From the NCBI RefSeq assembly GCF_014174215.1, contig NZ_JABEQL010000003.1, forward strand, positions 124,001-188,000: a stretch of 64,000 nucleotides of DNA. The letters are read 5' to 3'. The translations under genes were made by a program, and so were the position numbers. This stretch comes from Gluconacetobacter tumulicola (GTDB lineage: Bacteria > Pseudomonadota > Alphaproteobacteria > Acetobacterales > Acetobacteraceae). Shown in pieces: positions 45,589 to 54,470 of this stretch. Position 1 is the stretch's first letter. Each line of letters opens with the position of its first letter. The notes beneath the pieces are model-generated. The model had not been told where the DNA came from, did not search any database, and saw only the letters and a list, made by a program, of their open reading frames with translations.

Positions 45589-47391
45589 TCAGCGGACGAG
45601 ATCGCCCGTCTCTTCCGCTTTCAGAGGAAACAGAAGGATATAGCGCGTCCCGTCCTCCTCGATGATCTTCAGGCTCCCACCCAATTGCCGCGCGAAACCG
45701 CGGATCAGCTGCATGCCGATCCCGCTTCGCTCCTCGCCCGACAGCCGGTATCCGCCGGCCAGCCCGATCCCGTCATCAGCAATGTCCAGCCGCGCCTGGC
45801 TGGGCTCCACCCGCTCCAGCCTGACGGAAATGGTGCCGCGCCGCCCGTCGGCAAAGGCATGCTTGATGGCATTGCTGACAATCTCGGTGATGATCAGCGC
45901 CAGCGGCACCGCCTGGTCGGGCTCCAGCTCCAGGGTCGCCGCATGGACCGAAAGGTCGAGGCGCCCGCCGCCCGCATGCCCCGCCGCCTGCATGATCTGG
46001 CTGCACAGTTCGGTGACGAAATGCTCCATGTTCATGCTGAACAGTTCGCCTTCGGCGTACAGGTAACGATGCAGGGTCGCCAGCGCCCGCACCCGGTCGC
46101 GGGCCTGCGCGAATTCCTCGCGCGCCTCGGTCTGGCGGATGCGGTTGGCCTGCAGGTTCAGAAGCGAGGCGACGATCTGCAGGTTGTTCTTGACCCTGTG
46201 ATGCATCTCCTTCAGCAGCAGCTCCTGCCTCACCGCCGCGCGCGCCAGGCGCCGTTCGTCGCGGGCCAGGCTGCGGGTCGCCTGCGTGAAGGCCCGCGCC
46301 AGCTGGCGGATCTCGACCGGCACCACCCAGTTCGAACGCGCATTGAACACGCCGTCACCCGCCTGCCACCGCTCGACCGAATCGGTCAGCCGGCGCAAGG
46401 GCGCGATCAGCAGCGCATTGGCGCTCTGCGTCACCATGATCAGGCAGAGCCCCAGCAGGCTGACGATGATGAACAGCCAGATCACGAACATGACCAGCGC
46501 CTGGGTTTCGGCCGGGTTGCGGCGGGTCATCGTCAGGGCCGCGACACCGCCTTCGATCGGGCCATACGCGAATGCGGCATCCCCGACGCTCAGGGTCTGC
46601 CGGGTATCGCGCTGTACGGACGTCATGCCTCCAAGCCAGCGCACGACATCCGGCGGCGGCGGCCCCGGAGAGGCGCAATCGTCGCACAAGGGAGAAAGCG
46701 TGCGGTCGCGACCGATGATCCACGCATCGATCGCTCCGTTCTTCTGCATGAAATCCAGCCGCGGATCGCCGATCTGCAAATGATGCCGGCTCCAGACCAC
46801 AGGCATGACAGCGGTCAGGAAGCCGGATCGCACCGTCCCCAATGAATCGGCGATCGGCGTGGAAAGCGTGACCCGTATATAGGAATGCCGGACCGTATCT
46901 GGCGACGGGATATCCAGCTGCACCACCCGCACATCCCCGCTGAAGCGCGGCAGGTCCTCATATGGCACCTGGTCGGGCAGAGGCAGCGGCGTGTCGCCAT
47001 TGACCGCCAGCAGCACGCGCCCCTCATCATCCAGCAACGCCAGCCGATAGAATTCCCCGGTCAGCGAGCGGGCCATCTGCAGGGTCCGCACAAACCCATT
47101 CTCGTCCAGCGACATGCGACTGACGGAAGACAGCAGGGCGCCGATGTGATCGACATCGTGGCGCACCTCCAGATCGATCCGGCTGATGGCCATGTCCGCC
47201 CGGAAAGCCGGCGCCTGAAGCGTATGACGATAGCTGTTCCATGCCTGAAAGCCGGCGATAATCGCCATCGGGCCGGCCGCGCAGAAGATGATCGCGATCA
47301 TCCGCGCGCTCACCGTCCCGAACAGCTGCAGAAACCATCCGCTATAGGGCACGCCCCACCCCGGCTGCCTCCGCTCGCCACCCTTGTCCAT
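45589..47391 (-). CDS. Membrane sensor histidine kinase, HisKA_2 type (PhyK-like)
   Basis: 600 residues. A transmembrane segment near residues 30-50 (MIAIIFCAAGPMAIIAGF), a periplasmic sensor region of about 240 residues, a second transmembrane segment (VMFVIWLFIIVSLLGLCLIM), a HAMP region, then the HisKA_2 box KEMHHRVKNNLQIVASLLNLQ with the phospho-acceptor His. ATPase motifs are TEIVSNAIKHAF (N), ADDGIGL (G1) and GIGMQLIRGFA (G2). In alphaproteobacteria such kinases encoded beside nepR-ecfG control PhyR phosphorylation. Its ATG directly abuts the nepR stop. Confidence 0.88.
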   Translation of the reverse strand: MDKGGERRQPGWGVPYSGWFLQLFGTVSARMIAIIFCAAGPMAIIAGFQAWNSYRHTLQAPAFRADMAISRIDLEVRHDVDHIGALLSSVSRMSLDENGFVRTLQMARSLTGEFYRLALLDDEGRVLLAVNGDTPLPLPDQVPYEDLPRFSGDVRVVQLDIPSPDTVRHSYIRVTLSTPIADSLGTVRSGFLTAVMPVVWSRHHLQIGDPRLDFMQKNGAIDAWIIGRDRTLSPLCDDCASPGPPPPDVVRWLGGMTSVQRDTRQTLSVGDAAFAYGPIEGGVAALTMTRRNPAETQALVMFVIWLFIIVSLLGLCLIMVTQSANALLIAPLRRLTDSVERWQAGDGVFNARSNWVVPVEIRQLARAFTQATRSLARDERRLARAAVRQELLLKEMHHRVKNNLQIVASLLNLQANRIRQTEAREEFAQARDRVRALATLHRYLYAEGELFSMNMEHFVTELCSQIMQAAGHAGGGRLDLSVHAATLELEPDQAVPLALIITEIVSNAIKHAFADGRRGTISVRLERVEPSQARLDIADDGIGLAGGYRLSGEERSGIGMQLIRGFARQLGGSLKIIEEDGTRYILLFPLKAEETGDLVR

Positions 47392-47577
47392 CTAGCCCCT
47401 GGTCTTGCGGTCTTCCTCGATCAGGCGCAACAGCTCCTCGGGAAGAGGTTCGGAAGCGACTTCATCGAAAAGCGCATGCAGCCCGCGCTTGAGCCATAGC
47501 TCGAACGGATCGTCTCGCTGGGTGGTCTTGCTGGCTTTCGACGGCCGCGTCGGACGGGAATCCTTGCGGGACGTCAT
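47392..47577 (-). CDS. nepR: Anti-sigma factor NepR
   Basis: 61 residues from the ATG at 47577; the frame is open to 47628. A basic N terminus is followed by DDPFELWLKRGLHALFDEVA and EPLPEELLRLIEED, the conserved core of NepR. NepR binds and silences the ECF sigma factor EcfG until phosphorylated PhyR titrates it. The neighbouring ecfG, kinase and phyR genes make the assignment firm. Confidence 0.92.
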   Translation of the reverse strand: MTSRKDSRPTRPSKASKTTQRDDPFELWLKRGLHALFDEVASEPLPEELLRLIEEDRKTRG

Positions 47578-47736
47578 CGGTGATCCCTGAGATCCACTAA
47601 TACCCCGCCAACCCTCTGAAACCTGCATCCCGATCGTGTCGATGTCGGCGGACAGTAAAACAGCCCGCGACCTACCGTCCAGCCGTCCGACTCAGGATTT
47701 AACCATCAGGCAAGCGAAGGGTTGCGGGGGCGTGAA

Positions 47737-48312
47737 TCAGGGATGTGTCGCTTCAGCCTCGCGTGTCCCCATCCGCGCGCCCAGCAGGCCACGCATGCGG
47801 GCCACCCGCGCCCTGATCTGCGGCGATTCCTGGTCCTCCCCGATCATCCAGCTTTCCAGCTGGCGGCGGGCACGGAAGACCCGGCTCTTGGCCGTGCCGA
47901 CCGCGCAGCCGGTCGCCTCGGCCAGATGCTCGTAGCTCATGCCGTGCAGGACCACCATGATCAGGGCCTCGCGCTGGTCTTCGGGCAGGCGGTCCAGTGC
48001 CATCGCAAGGTCCTTCAGCGCCAGCCGGTCCTCATGCGGGGCCGTGGTCGCCAGCACCGACGCGGGAATATCCTCGATATCGGTGGTCTCCCGCCGCTTG
48101 CGCAGGTCGGAAATGAAGCGGTTACGGAGGATGCGGTGCATCCAGGCAGAAAAATTGGTCCCGGGGATGAAACTGTCCTGGGCGGCCAGCGCATTGCACA
48201 CGGCATCCTGCACCAGGTCTTCAGCCATCGTTCGGTTCCGTGTCAGGGCAAGCGCCTGAACGCGCAGACGCGGGAGGATCGCGATGACCTGGTCATGGAA
48301 ATTGTTCGCCAT
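47737..48312 (-). CDS. ecfG: General stress response ECF sigma factor EcfG
   Basis: 191 residues. Sigma region 2: LTRNRTMAEDLVQDAVCNALA and FSAWMHRILRNRFISDLRKR. Region 4: LDRLPEDQREALIMVVLHGM and YEHLAEATGCAVGTAKSRVF. It matches the alphaproteobacterial ECF15 (EcfG) group, and the nepR/phyR context confirms this. The regulon should include stress genes. It is the first gene of ecfG-nepR-kinase, with GAGG before the ATG. I could not find a clear GGAAC-N16/17-CGTT EcfG promoter in front of it. Confidence 0.9.
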   Translation of the reverse strand: MANNFHDQVIAILPRLRVQALALTRNRTMAEDLVQDAVCNALAAQDSFIPGTNFSAWMHRILRNRFISDLRKRRETTDIEDIPASVLATTAPHEDRLALKDLAMALDRLPEDQREALIMVVLHGMSYEHLAEATGCAVGTAKSRVFRARRQLESWMIGEDQESPQIRARVARMRGLLGARMGTREAEATHP

Positions 48313-48675
48313 TGTTCTGTTCCTCGCTTGCCGAAACTTGCATCAGTGTAATGGCTGGCTTGTGTTTTAATCATGACGAAAGCGTGAAGAGCGTTTAGAA
48401 AACCCAAATCTACCGTGAAAATCCCGTCGTGACCCCAATCCGATACTTTGAAACCAGCATCCGCCGCCGTTTATGCACATATCCTGCCGATCGCCACCCG
48501 CGGGCGGGCGAAGCGTTCCATCCGCCGTCCGGATGTCGCGACAGCGACACGATCGTCCGGCGAAGGGCGAGCCTACTCCCTGGTTCCTCTTGCGGACAAT
48601 TTTAACGCTGTCATGATCAACAATGTAACGTGTTTCTTGTTAACGTAACGTGTTCCTTGCGGAGTTGACCGTTCA
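48313..48675. promoter_or_regulatory. Divergent ecfG/phyR control region with 20-bp-spaced direct repeats
   Basis: 363 bp with no convincing gene. A 15-bp direct repeat GTAACGTGTTYCTTG occurs at 48625-48639 and 48645-48659, a 20-bp (two helical turns) spacing just upstream of phyR. This suggests cooperative binding of a regulator on one face of the helix. No EcfG consensus promoter with correct spacing was found. Confidence 0.5.
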
Positions 48676-49413
48676 ATGCCCCTCTCGCGGCGGCAGGATC
48701 TGATCCGGGCCCTTCCCTATGCCAGGCGATATGCCCGTGCCCTGACCGGCAGTCAGCCACGCGGCGATCTCCTGGTGGCCGAAAGCCTGCGGGGCCTGGC
48801 CGTGGCGGAAGCCGGGCCATTGCCGGCACGGCAATGCCTGTACCAGTGGATCTCGCGGCAGTTCAGGCCCGCACCGGCCTCGGAGGCCGAAGCCCTGAAC
48901 ATTCTGGAGCGCAAGCTCCTGCTTCTGACATCGCTGGAAGAACTCACGATCGCCGACGCCGCGCGGGTCCTGGACCTGGGCGAGGCCGAAGCCGCCGAAA
49001 TCCTCGCCCGCGCCCATGCCGGCCTGCGCAAGGTCGCCCAGACCTCCATCCTGATCATCGAGGATGAGCCGATCATCGCGATGGATATCGAGGACCTGGT
49101 CCGCTGGTGCGGCCATCAGGTCGCCGGCGTGGCCGCGACCGAGGCCGACGCGATCGAACTGGCCCGCCAGACCAAGCCGGGCCTGATCCTCGCGGACATC
49201 AATCTGGGCACGGGCGGCGACGGCGCGAACGCCGTGGCCAGCATCCTGCGCCATCACATGGCACCGGTCATCTTCGTCACCGCCTACCCCGAACGCCTGC
49301 TGACGGGCGAGGCCATCGAACCCGCCTTCGTCGTCACCAAACCGTTCGAGCCGATGACCCTCGCCATCGCGACCTACCAGGCAGTCACCGGCGGCCTCCA
49401 AAACCTGCCTTGA
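48676..49413 (+). CDS. phyR: Response regulator / anti-anti-sigma factor PhyR
   Basis: 245 residues. The N-terminal half mimics an ECF sigma factor (LPYARRYARALTGSQPRGDLL, then NILERKLLLLTSLEELTIADAARVL). The C-terminal half is a receiver domain with SILIIEDEPIIAMDIEDLV, ILADINLGTGGDG (phospho-acceptor Asp about residue 174), VIFVTAYPERLL and VTKPFEP. This two-part layout is unique to PhyR, which sequesters NepR on phosphorylation. It diverges from ecfG. The last codons and stop (49400-49413) form part of the left arm of a palindromic repeat. Confidence 0.95.
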   Translation: MPLSRRQDLIRALPYARRYARALTGSQPRGDLLVAESLRGLAVAEAGPLPARQCLYQWISRQFRPAPASEAEALNILERKLLLLTSLEELTIADAARVLDLGEAEAAEILARAHAGLRKVAQTSILIIEDEPIIAMDIEDLVRWCGHQVAGVAATEADAIELARQTKPGLILADINLGTGGDGANAVASILRHHMAPVIFVTAYPERLLTGEAIEPAFVVTKPFEPMTLAIATYQAVTGGLQNLP

Positions 49414-49564
49414 GAGCCGGTCTGGCGGCGGTCCGACGCGCGCTCCCTGCGCGCCGGTGCTCACGGCCATCAAGGCCGCTCCGCGCCGAGGCTCGGGAGA
49501 CGCACGCCGACGGCGGCCCTTTGGGCCGCTCCCGCTCGCCAGACCGGCTCTCAAGGCAGGTTTT
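49400..49564 (+). repeat. Palindromic repeat element, copy C (phyR 3' end)
   Basis: Perfect 28-bp inverted arms occupy 49400-49427 and 49537-49564. The left arm includes the final codons and stop of phyR, so the right arm is an inverted copy of the gene's 3' end. The core between the arms matches the 41.4-42.0 kb array and 9601-9769, including ACGGCCATCAAGGCCGCTCC. Inner hairpins are CGCGC/GCGCG and GCGGCCC-TTT-GGGCCGC. Arms end in AAAA/TTTT, so it could serve as a terminator for phyR. Confidence 0.88.
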
Positions 49565-49628
49565 CTCCTTAACAGGGATTTGGCCTTTCCCCTTGCGTGC
49601 CGCCCTTGCCATGGTCCAGAACCCGGTC

Positions 49629-51440
49629 ATGTCGCCTCCTCTCCTTCTTCTTCAGGACATCACCCTGACCCTCGGCGGCGCTCCGCTGCTCAACGGCGCC
49701 GGTTTCGGCGTCTCGGCCGGCGAACGGATCTGCCTCGTCGGGCGCAATGGCAGCGGGAAATCCACCCTGTTGCGCATCGCGGCCGGCGAACTGGCGGCCG
49801 ATGACGGCACACGATTCCTCCAGCCCGGTACCACCGTCCGATACCTGCTTCAGGAGCCCGACCTGTCGGGCTTTGCCACGACACTGGATTACGTCCGCTC
49901 CGGCATACCCGCCGACGGGCCCGATTACCGCGCTGCCCTGCTGCTGGGTGAACTGGGCCTGACGGGCGAAGAGAATCCGGCCAACCTTTCGGGGGGCGAG
50001 GCCCGCCGCTGCGCCCTGGCCTGGGCCCTGGCGCCCGAACCCGACCTGCTGTTGCTGGACGAGCCCACCAACCATCTCGACATGCCGACCATCGAGTGGC
50101 TGGAACGCGAATTGCTGTCCCTGTCCTCGGCCATGGTCATCATCAGCCATGACCGCCGCCTGCTGGAAACCCTGTCCCGCAGCGTCGTCTGGCTGGATCG
50201 CGGCGTCACGCGGCGCCTGGACCAGGGCTTCGCCCGCTTCGAATCCTGGCGTGAAGAAATCCTGGAACAGGAAGAACGCGACGCCCACAAGCTGGACCGC
50301 CAGATCGCGCGCGAAGAAGACTGGATGCGCTACGGCGTCACCGCCCGGCGCAAGCGCAACGTGCGCCGCGTGGGCGAACTCGCCGCCCTCCGCCAGGCAC
50401 GGCGCGAGGCGGTGCGCGCCCCCGGCGGCGTGAAGATGCTGGCCAACGAAGACGGATTGTCCGGCAAGCTCGTCGCCGTGGCCGAGGATGTGCGCAAGGC
50501 CTACGGCCCCCGCACGGTCATCGACGGGCTGGATTTGCGCGTGCTGCGCGGCGACCGGCTGGGCATCGTCGGCGCCAACGGCGCGGGCAAGAGTACCCTC
50601 CTGCGACTGCTGACGGGTCAGGACCAGCCCGATTCGGGCGAAATCCGCATCGGCACCGCCCTGTCGGTCGTCACCCTCGACCAGCAGCGCCGCACGCTCG
50701 ACCCCACCCGCACGCTGGCCGATACGCTGACCGGCGGCGGCGGCGACATGGTCCAGGTCGGCAGCGAGAAGCGCCACGTCATCGGCTACATGAAGGATTT
50801 CCTCTTCCGCCCGGAACAGGCCCGCACCCCGGTCAGCGCCCTGTCGGGCGGCGAACGCGGACGGCTGATGCTGGCCTGCGCCCTCGCCCGCCCCTCCAAC
50901 CTGCTGGTGCTGGACGAACCGACCAACGACCTGGATCTGGAAACCCTCGACCTGCTGCAGGAGATGCTGGACGCCTATGCCGGTACCGTGCTGCTCGTCA
51001 GCCACGATCGCGATTTCCTCGACCGGGTGGCCACGTCGGTGCTGCTGGCAGAGGGCGCCGGACGATGGGTTGAATATGCCGGCGGCTATAGCGACATGCT
51101 CGCCCAGCGCGGGGGCATCGCCCCGGCGGGCCGGGGCGACCGGCGCGCCGACGCCGCCACGCCTTCGGCGCCACAGAAACGGGCGGAAAAGGGCCCGGCG
51201 CGCAAACTGTCCTACAAGGACCAGCACGCGCTGGACCGCCTGCCCGGCCAGATCGCGACCCTGGAGGAGCAGATCGGCCAGTTGCGGACGATCCTGTCGG
51301 ATGGCAGCCTCTACGCCCGCGATCCGGCTTCCTTCACCGCGACGACGGAAAAACTGGACCGCGCCGAGGCCGAACTGACAGCGGCCGAGGAACGTTGGCT
51401 GGAACTGGAAATGCTGCGCGAGTCGCTGGGTTCATCCTGA
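49629..51440 (+). CDS. uup: ABC-F family ATPase (Uup-like)
   Basis: 603 residues from the ATG at 49629 (or 609 from 49611). Two ABC domains and no membrane segments: Walker A LVGRNGSGKSTLLRI, signature NLSGGEARRCALAWAL, Walker B LLLLDEPTNHLDMPTIEWL; then VGANGAGKSTLLRLL, ALSGGERGRLMLACAL and LLVLDEPTNDLDLETLDLL. A C-terminal coiled-coil tail (LPGQIATLEEQIGQLRTIL) as in Uup. ABC-F proteins act on the ribosome or in genome stability. Reading upstream of 49611 is repeat sequence and should not be included. Confidence 0.9.
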   Translation: MSPPLLLLQDITLTLGGAPLLNGAGFGVSAGERICLVGRNGSGKSTLLRIAAGELAADDGTRFLQPGTTVRYLLQEPDLSGFATTLDYVRSGIPADGPDYRAALLLGELGLTGEENPANLSGGEARRCALAWALAPEPDLLLLDEPTNHLDMPTIEWLERELLSLSSAMVIISHDRRLLETLSRSVVWLDRGVTRRLDQGFARFESWREEILEQEERDAHKLDRQIAREEDWMRYGVTARRKRNVRRVGELAALRQARREAVRAPGGVKMLANEDGLSGKLVAVAEDVRKAYGPRTVIDGLDLRVLRGDRLGIVGANGAGKSTLLRLLTGQDQPDSGEIRIGTALSVVTLDQQRRTLDPTRTLADTLTGGGGDMVQVGSEKRHVIGYMKDFLFRPEQARTPVSALSGGERGRLMLACALARPSNLLVLDEPTNDLDLETLDLLQEMLDAYAGTVLLVSHDRDFLDRVATSVLLAEGAGRWVEYAGGYSDMLAQRGGIAPAGRGDRRADAATPSAPQKRAEKGPARKLSYKDQHALDRLPGQIATLEEQIGQLRTILSDGSLYARDPASFTATTEKLDRAEAELTAAEERWLELEMLRESLGSS

Positions 51441-51504
51441 CCCGGCCCGCGCGGCATGCACTCCGGCCGCACGGACAATACGACCGGCTGAAGGATAATT
51501 GACC

Positions 51505-51849
51505 ATGCCTCTTTCCGCCGCCGCCCTCGCGCGCGAGGTCATCGCCCCGTGCCCCCGCAACACGCCGGCCCTGACACGCGCCGAGGCCGAAACCCTGCTG
51601 GCCCAGATCCCCAACTGGACCCTGTCACCGGACGCAACGATGCTGATGCGATCCTGCGTCCTGCCCGATTTCGCCAACGCCTATGCGCTGGTCGAACGCA
51701 TCGCGGCCCTGGCGGAGGCCGCCGACCACCATCCGGACATCGCCTTCGGCTGGGGTTATGTGCGCCTCACGCTGCAAACCCACAGCATCGGCGGCCTGCA
51801 CCGCAACGATTTCATCATGGCGGCCCGCATCGAGACCCTGCCCCACTAG
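51505..51849 (+). CDS. phhB: 4a-hydroxytetrahydrobiopterin dehydratase
   Basis: 114 residues from the ATG at 51505, with AAGGA nine bases upstream. Conserved PCD/DCoH features: LTRAEAETLLAQIPNWTL, FANAYALVERIAALAEAADHHPDI with the catalytic HH pair, and LTLQTHSIGGLHRNDFIMAARI. The enzyme recycles pterin cofactor or performs a related pterin/moco-linked role. No phenylalanine hydroxylase gene is visible nearby. A strong terminator follows directly. Confidence 0.9.
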   Translation: MPLSAAALAREVIAPCPRNTPALTRAEAETLLAQIPNWTLSPDATMLMRSCVLPDFANAYALVERIAALAEAADHHPDIAFGWGYVRLTLQTHSIGGLHRNDFIMAARIETLPH

Positions 51850-51901
51850 AGCATTTCCACCGAACACAGGTTCGGTAGAAATGCTGTAGTTTATTGTTTT
51901 T
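51850..51901 (+). terminator. Rho-independent terminator of phhB
   Basis: AGCATTTCCACCGAAC pairs with GTTCGGTAGAAATGCT (one mismatch) across 51850-51885, then a T-rich run GTTTATTGTTTTT to 51901. It begins at the last base of the phhB stop codon. Confidence 0.8.
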
Positions 51902-51903
51902 AC

Positions 51904-51950
51904 GAGCATCTTCACCTGTTCGAACGCACACGTTCAAACAGGATCTGCTC
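51904..51950 (-). terminator. Hairpin after the Gfo/Idh gene
   Basis: CCTGTTCGAACG (51915-51926) pairs with CGTTCAAACAGG (51931-51942) with one mismatch, and GAGCA/TGCTC closes an outer stem. On the minus strand it follows the dehydrogenase stop (51961), and the complement of the phhB T-tract gives no U-run immediately, so strength as a terminator is uncertain. Confidence 0.5.
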
Positions 51951-51960
51951 TGGCCACCCG

Positions 51961-52980
51961 TCAGCCGGGGCTGACCAGCCCCGACTTCTCCCACAGGGCC
52001 CGCACCGAAGCGATACCGTCCGTCACCGCCAGCGCCGCCGCCAGCGCGCGCCGGCCGGCCTGCGCATCCACCAGCACAGGCGCCCCATCCAGGCACGCGG
52101 CGGCGAAGGCCACATGCTCGGCAGCCAGCGTGTCATGGTCGTCCCAGCTCACGACCTCGCGGCGGAAGCCCCCGGTGCCGGGCAGCGTCAGCCCCTTCTT
52201 CCGGCCGATCATCGTCAGCTCGCGCTTCACGAAATCGGCCGAGAGATACCCTTCTTCCGAAAACAGGCGCATCCGCCGCTCCGTCTTCAGCGAGATCCGG
52301 CTGGCGGTGATGGTGGCCACGCACCCGTTCGCAAAACGGACACGGGCATTGGCAATGTCCTCATGCTGCGAACTCACCGCCGCCCCCAGCGCATCCACAT
52401 CCACGATCTCGCTGTCCACGATCGCCAGCACCAGGTCCAGATCATGGATCATCAGGTCCAGGATCACCGACACATCGGTGCCGCGCGGCTTGAAGGGGGC
52501 GATGCGCGTCGCCTCGATATAAAGCGGGCGCGTGATCCGCGCCGCGATGGCATGGTGCTCGGCCGAATAGCGCAGCAGATGCCCCACCTGCAGCACTAGC
52601 CCCGTCTCCACGGCCAGCGCCGCCAGCCGGTCCGCCTGCTCCAGGGTCGAGGCGATCGGCTTCTCCACCAGCACATGCCGGCCGGCCCGCAGTGCGCGGT
52701 CGGCCAGCGCAAAATGATGTTCGGCCGGGGCCGCGATCACCACCGCCTCGCAACACTTCAGCAGCGCGTCCAGCGCCAGCGCCGGCGCACCGCCGGCCTC
52801 GGTCCCGACAGCGGCCGCCCGCGCCTGGTCCGGATCGTGGATGCCCACCAGGCACTCGCGCGGCGACGCCGCCACCTTCAGCGCATGGAACCGTCCGAAA
52901 TGCCCGGCACCGATGACGCCCACGCGCAATTGCCGCGCCGCCTCACCCCGTCCCGCTCCGCCACCGAACAGCCCCGCCAT
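51961..52980 (-). CDS. Gfo/Idh/MocA-family NAD(P)-dependent oxidoreductase
   Basis: 339 residues from the ATG at 52980. Rossmann motif LRVGVIGAGHFGRFHALKV near residues 18-36, then AVVIAAPAEHHFALA, RAGRHVLVEKPIASTLEQA (the EKP catalytic-lysine motif) and LILDLMIHDLDLVL-like segment (here VSVILDLMIHDLDLVLAIV). These identify the sugar/inositol dehydrogenase superfamily. Possible roles include nucleotide-sugar oxidation such as GnnA-type modification of lipid A; no neighbouring genes settle this. A longer frame to 53100 is unlikely. Confidence 0.82.
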   Translation of the reverse strand: MAGLFGGGAGRGEAARQLRVGVIGAGHFGRFHALKVAASPRECLVGIHDPDQARAAAVGTEAGGAPALALDALLKCCEAVVIAAPAEHHFALADRALRAGRHVLVEKPIASTLEQADRLAALAVETGLVLQVGHLLRYSAEHHAIAARITRPLYIEATRIAPFKPRGTDVSVILDLMIHDLDLVLAIVDSEIVDVDALGAAVSSQHEDIANARVRFANGCVATITASRISLKTERRMRLFSEEGYLSADFVKRELTMIGRKKGLTLPGTGGFRREVVSWDDHDTLAAEHVAFAAACLDGAPVLVDAQAGRRALAAALAVTDGIASVRALWEKSGLVSPG

Positions 52981-53158
52981 CGCATCCTCTCCGCATCCAG
53001 GATGACGAAGGGTTAGAGCACCGGCGCCCCATGGGCCAGAGGCGCCAGCCGCACAGGACAGGTGCAAGGTCACATGTTCTCTTTTTGTTCTTGAAGGCAC
53101 GACACCGGCCTGCCATCATGCCGCCTGCCCCACCGGGCGCATCACGCCGGAGCCCGCC

Positions 53159-54307
53159 ATGTCCGACTCTTCCTCCATCCGCATCGGCCCCGGACAGCCG
53201 ACCCGCGCCGCGCCGCGCACACTGGCGGGCGAATCGTCCAGCCTGGCCGGCATCCGCCACGGGCGCGGCGCCACCCTCTCACCGCCCGACCGCTTCGCCC
53301 GGCACCAATCCTCCCCGGTCGATGACGGATGGGACAGCCTGGCCGAGGACGAATCCGCTCCGCGCACCGAACTGACATTCGAGCCCGCGCGCACCATCAT
53401 CACCCGTAACGAGAGTCCGGATCTCGGTTTCGATCGGTCGATCAACGCCTATCGCGGCTGCGAACATGGTTGCATCTATTGCTTCGCCCGCCCCACCCAC
53501 GCCTGGATCGGCCTGTCGCCGGGGCTGGATTTCGAAACCCGCCTGACCTGCAAGCCCGACGCCGCCCGCCTGCTGGAGCGTGAATTGCGCTACCCCGCCT
53601 ACCGGGTGCGCCCGATCGCGCTGGGCACCAATACCGACCCCTACCAGCCCGTGGAACGCCAGATGGGCCTCACCCGCGCCATCCTGACGGTGCTGGACCG
53701 GTTTTCTCACCCGGTCACCATCGTCACCAAATCGGCCGGCATCCTGCGCGACCTCGACGTGCTGAAGGCTATGGCGGCGCGCAATCTGGTGCGCGTCAGC
53801 CTGTCGGTGACGACGCTCGATACCGACCTGGCCCGCAGGATGGAACCGCGCGCCTCCACACCCGCCCGCAGGCTGGAGGCCATATCCGCCCTGGCCGCCG
53901 CCGGCATTCCCTCAGGCGTCCTGGCCGCGCCGATGATTCCGGCCCTGAACGATCATGAACTGGAAGCGATTCTCGCCGCCGCCGCCGGGGCCGGCGCGTG
54001 CGATGCCGGCTACGCCCTGCTGCGCCTGCCGCTGGAAGTCGCGCCACTGTTCGAGGACTGGCTGGCACGCCATTACCCCGATCGCGCGCACCACGTCCTG
54101 CAGCGCATCCGCGCGGTGCGCGGCGGCAAGCTGAACGATTCGGCCTTCGGCTGGCGCGGCCGTGGCCAGGGGGTGCATGCCGACCTGCTGGCCCAGCGTT
54201 TCACCCGCGCCCGCCGGGCGCTGGGCCTGACCCGTGGGCGTCCCCTGGACTGCACGCGCTTCGCCCCGCCACCGCCCCCTCCCGAGGCACAACTGTCACT
54301 GTTCTGA
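53159..54307 (+). CDS. Radical SAM protein (PA0069/SplB-like)
   Basis: 382 residues. The CxxxCxxC cluster motif is RGCEHGCIYCFARPTH near residue 100-115. Surrounding segments ARTIITRNESPDLGFDRSINAY, LGTNTDPYQPVERQMGLTR and IVTKSAGILRDLDVL match the PA0069 family, related to spore photoproduct lyase-like radical SAM proteins. It should bind a 4Fe-4S cluster and S-adenosylmethionine; its substrate is unknown. It diverges from the Gfo/Idh gene over 178 bp. Confidence 0.85.
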   Translation: MSDSSSIRIGPGQPTRAAPRTLAGESSSLAGIRHGRGATLSPPDRFARHQSSPVDDGWDSLAEDESAPRTELTFEPARTIITRNESPDLGFDRSINAYRGCEHGCIYCFARPTHAWIGLSPGLDFETRLTCKPDAARLLERELRYPAYRVRPIALGTNTDPYQPVERQMGLTRAILTVLDRFSHPVTIVTKSAGILRDLDVLKAMAARNLVRVSLSVTTLDTDLARRMEPRASTPARRLEAISALAAAGIPSGVLAAPMIPALNDHELEAILAAAAGAGACDAGYALLRLPLEVAPLFEDWLARHYPDRAHHVLQRIRAVRGGKLNDSAFGWRGRGQGVHADLLAQRFTRARRALGLTRGRPLDCTRFAPPPPPPEAQLSLF

Positions 54308-54470
54308 CGAGTACGGGTGCGAAACGGAGGGATTCCGCATCACCAGTGCCCGCCAGCGGTTGCATCCCGCGCGCCGGCCCGGCATGTTCCCGCGTCGCCG
54401 GCCGTCCGGCGGCATCGACACGCGAACAGGGAGCCGGCTGGGCCGGGCGTAAGGAGCACCCTTTTCAGTC

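Noticed and set aside
48448-48648. Possible 66-residue gene in the ecfG/phyR gap
   Set aside because: No ribosome binding site or family resemblance; it overlaps the direct repeats that look regulatory.
48313-48675. EcfG-type promoters (GGAAC-N16/17-CGTT) for ecfG or phyR
   Set aside because: GGAAC on the minus strand at 48652-48656 has CGTT only at wrong spacing (21 nt); other GGAAC sites lack CGTT.
49107-49610. N-terminal extension of the ABC-F protein into phyR and the repeat
   Set aside because: The first 170 codons are out-of-frame phyR and repeat sequence; family homology begins at MSPPLLLLQDI.
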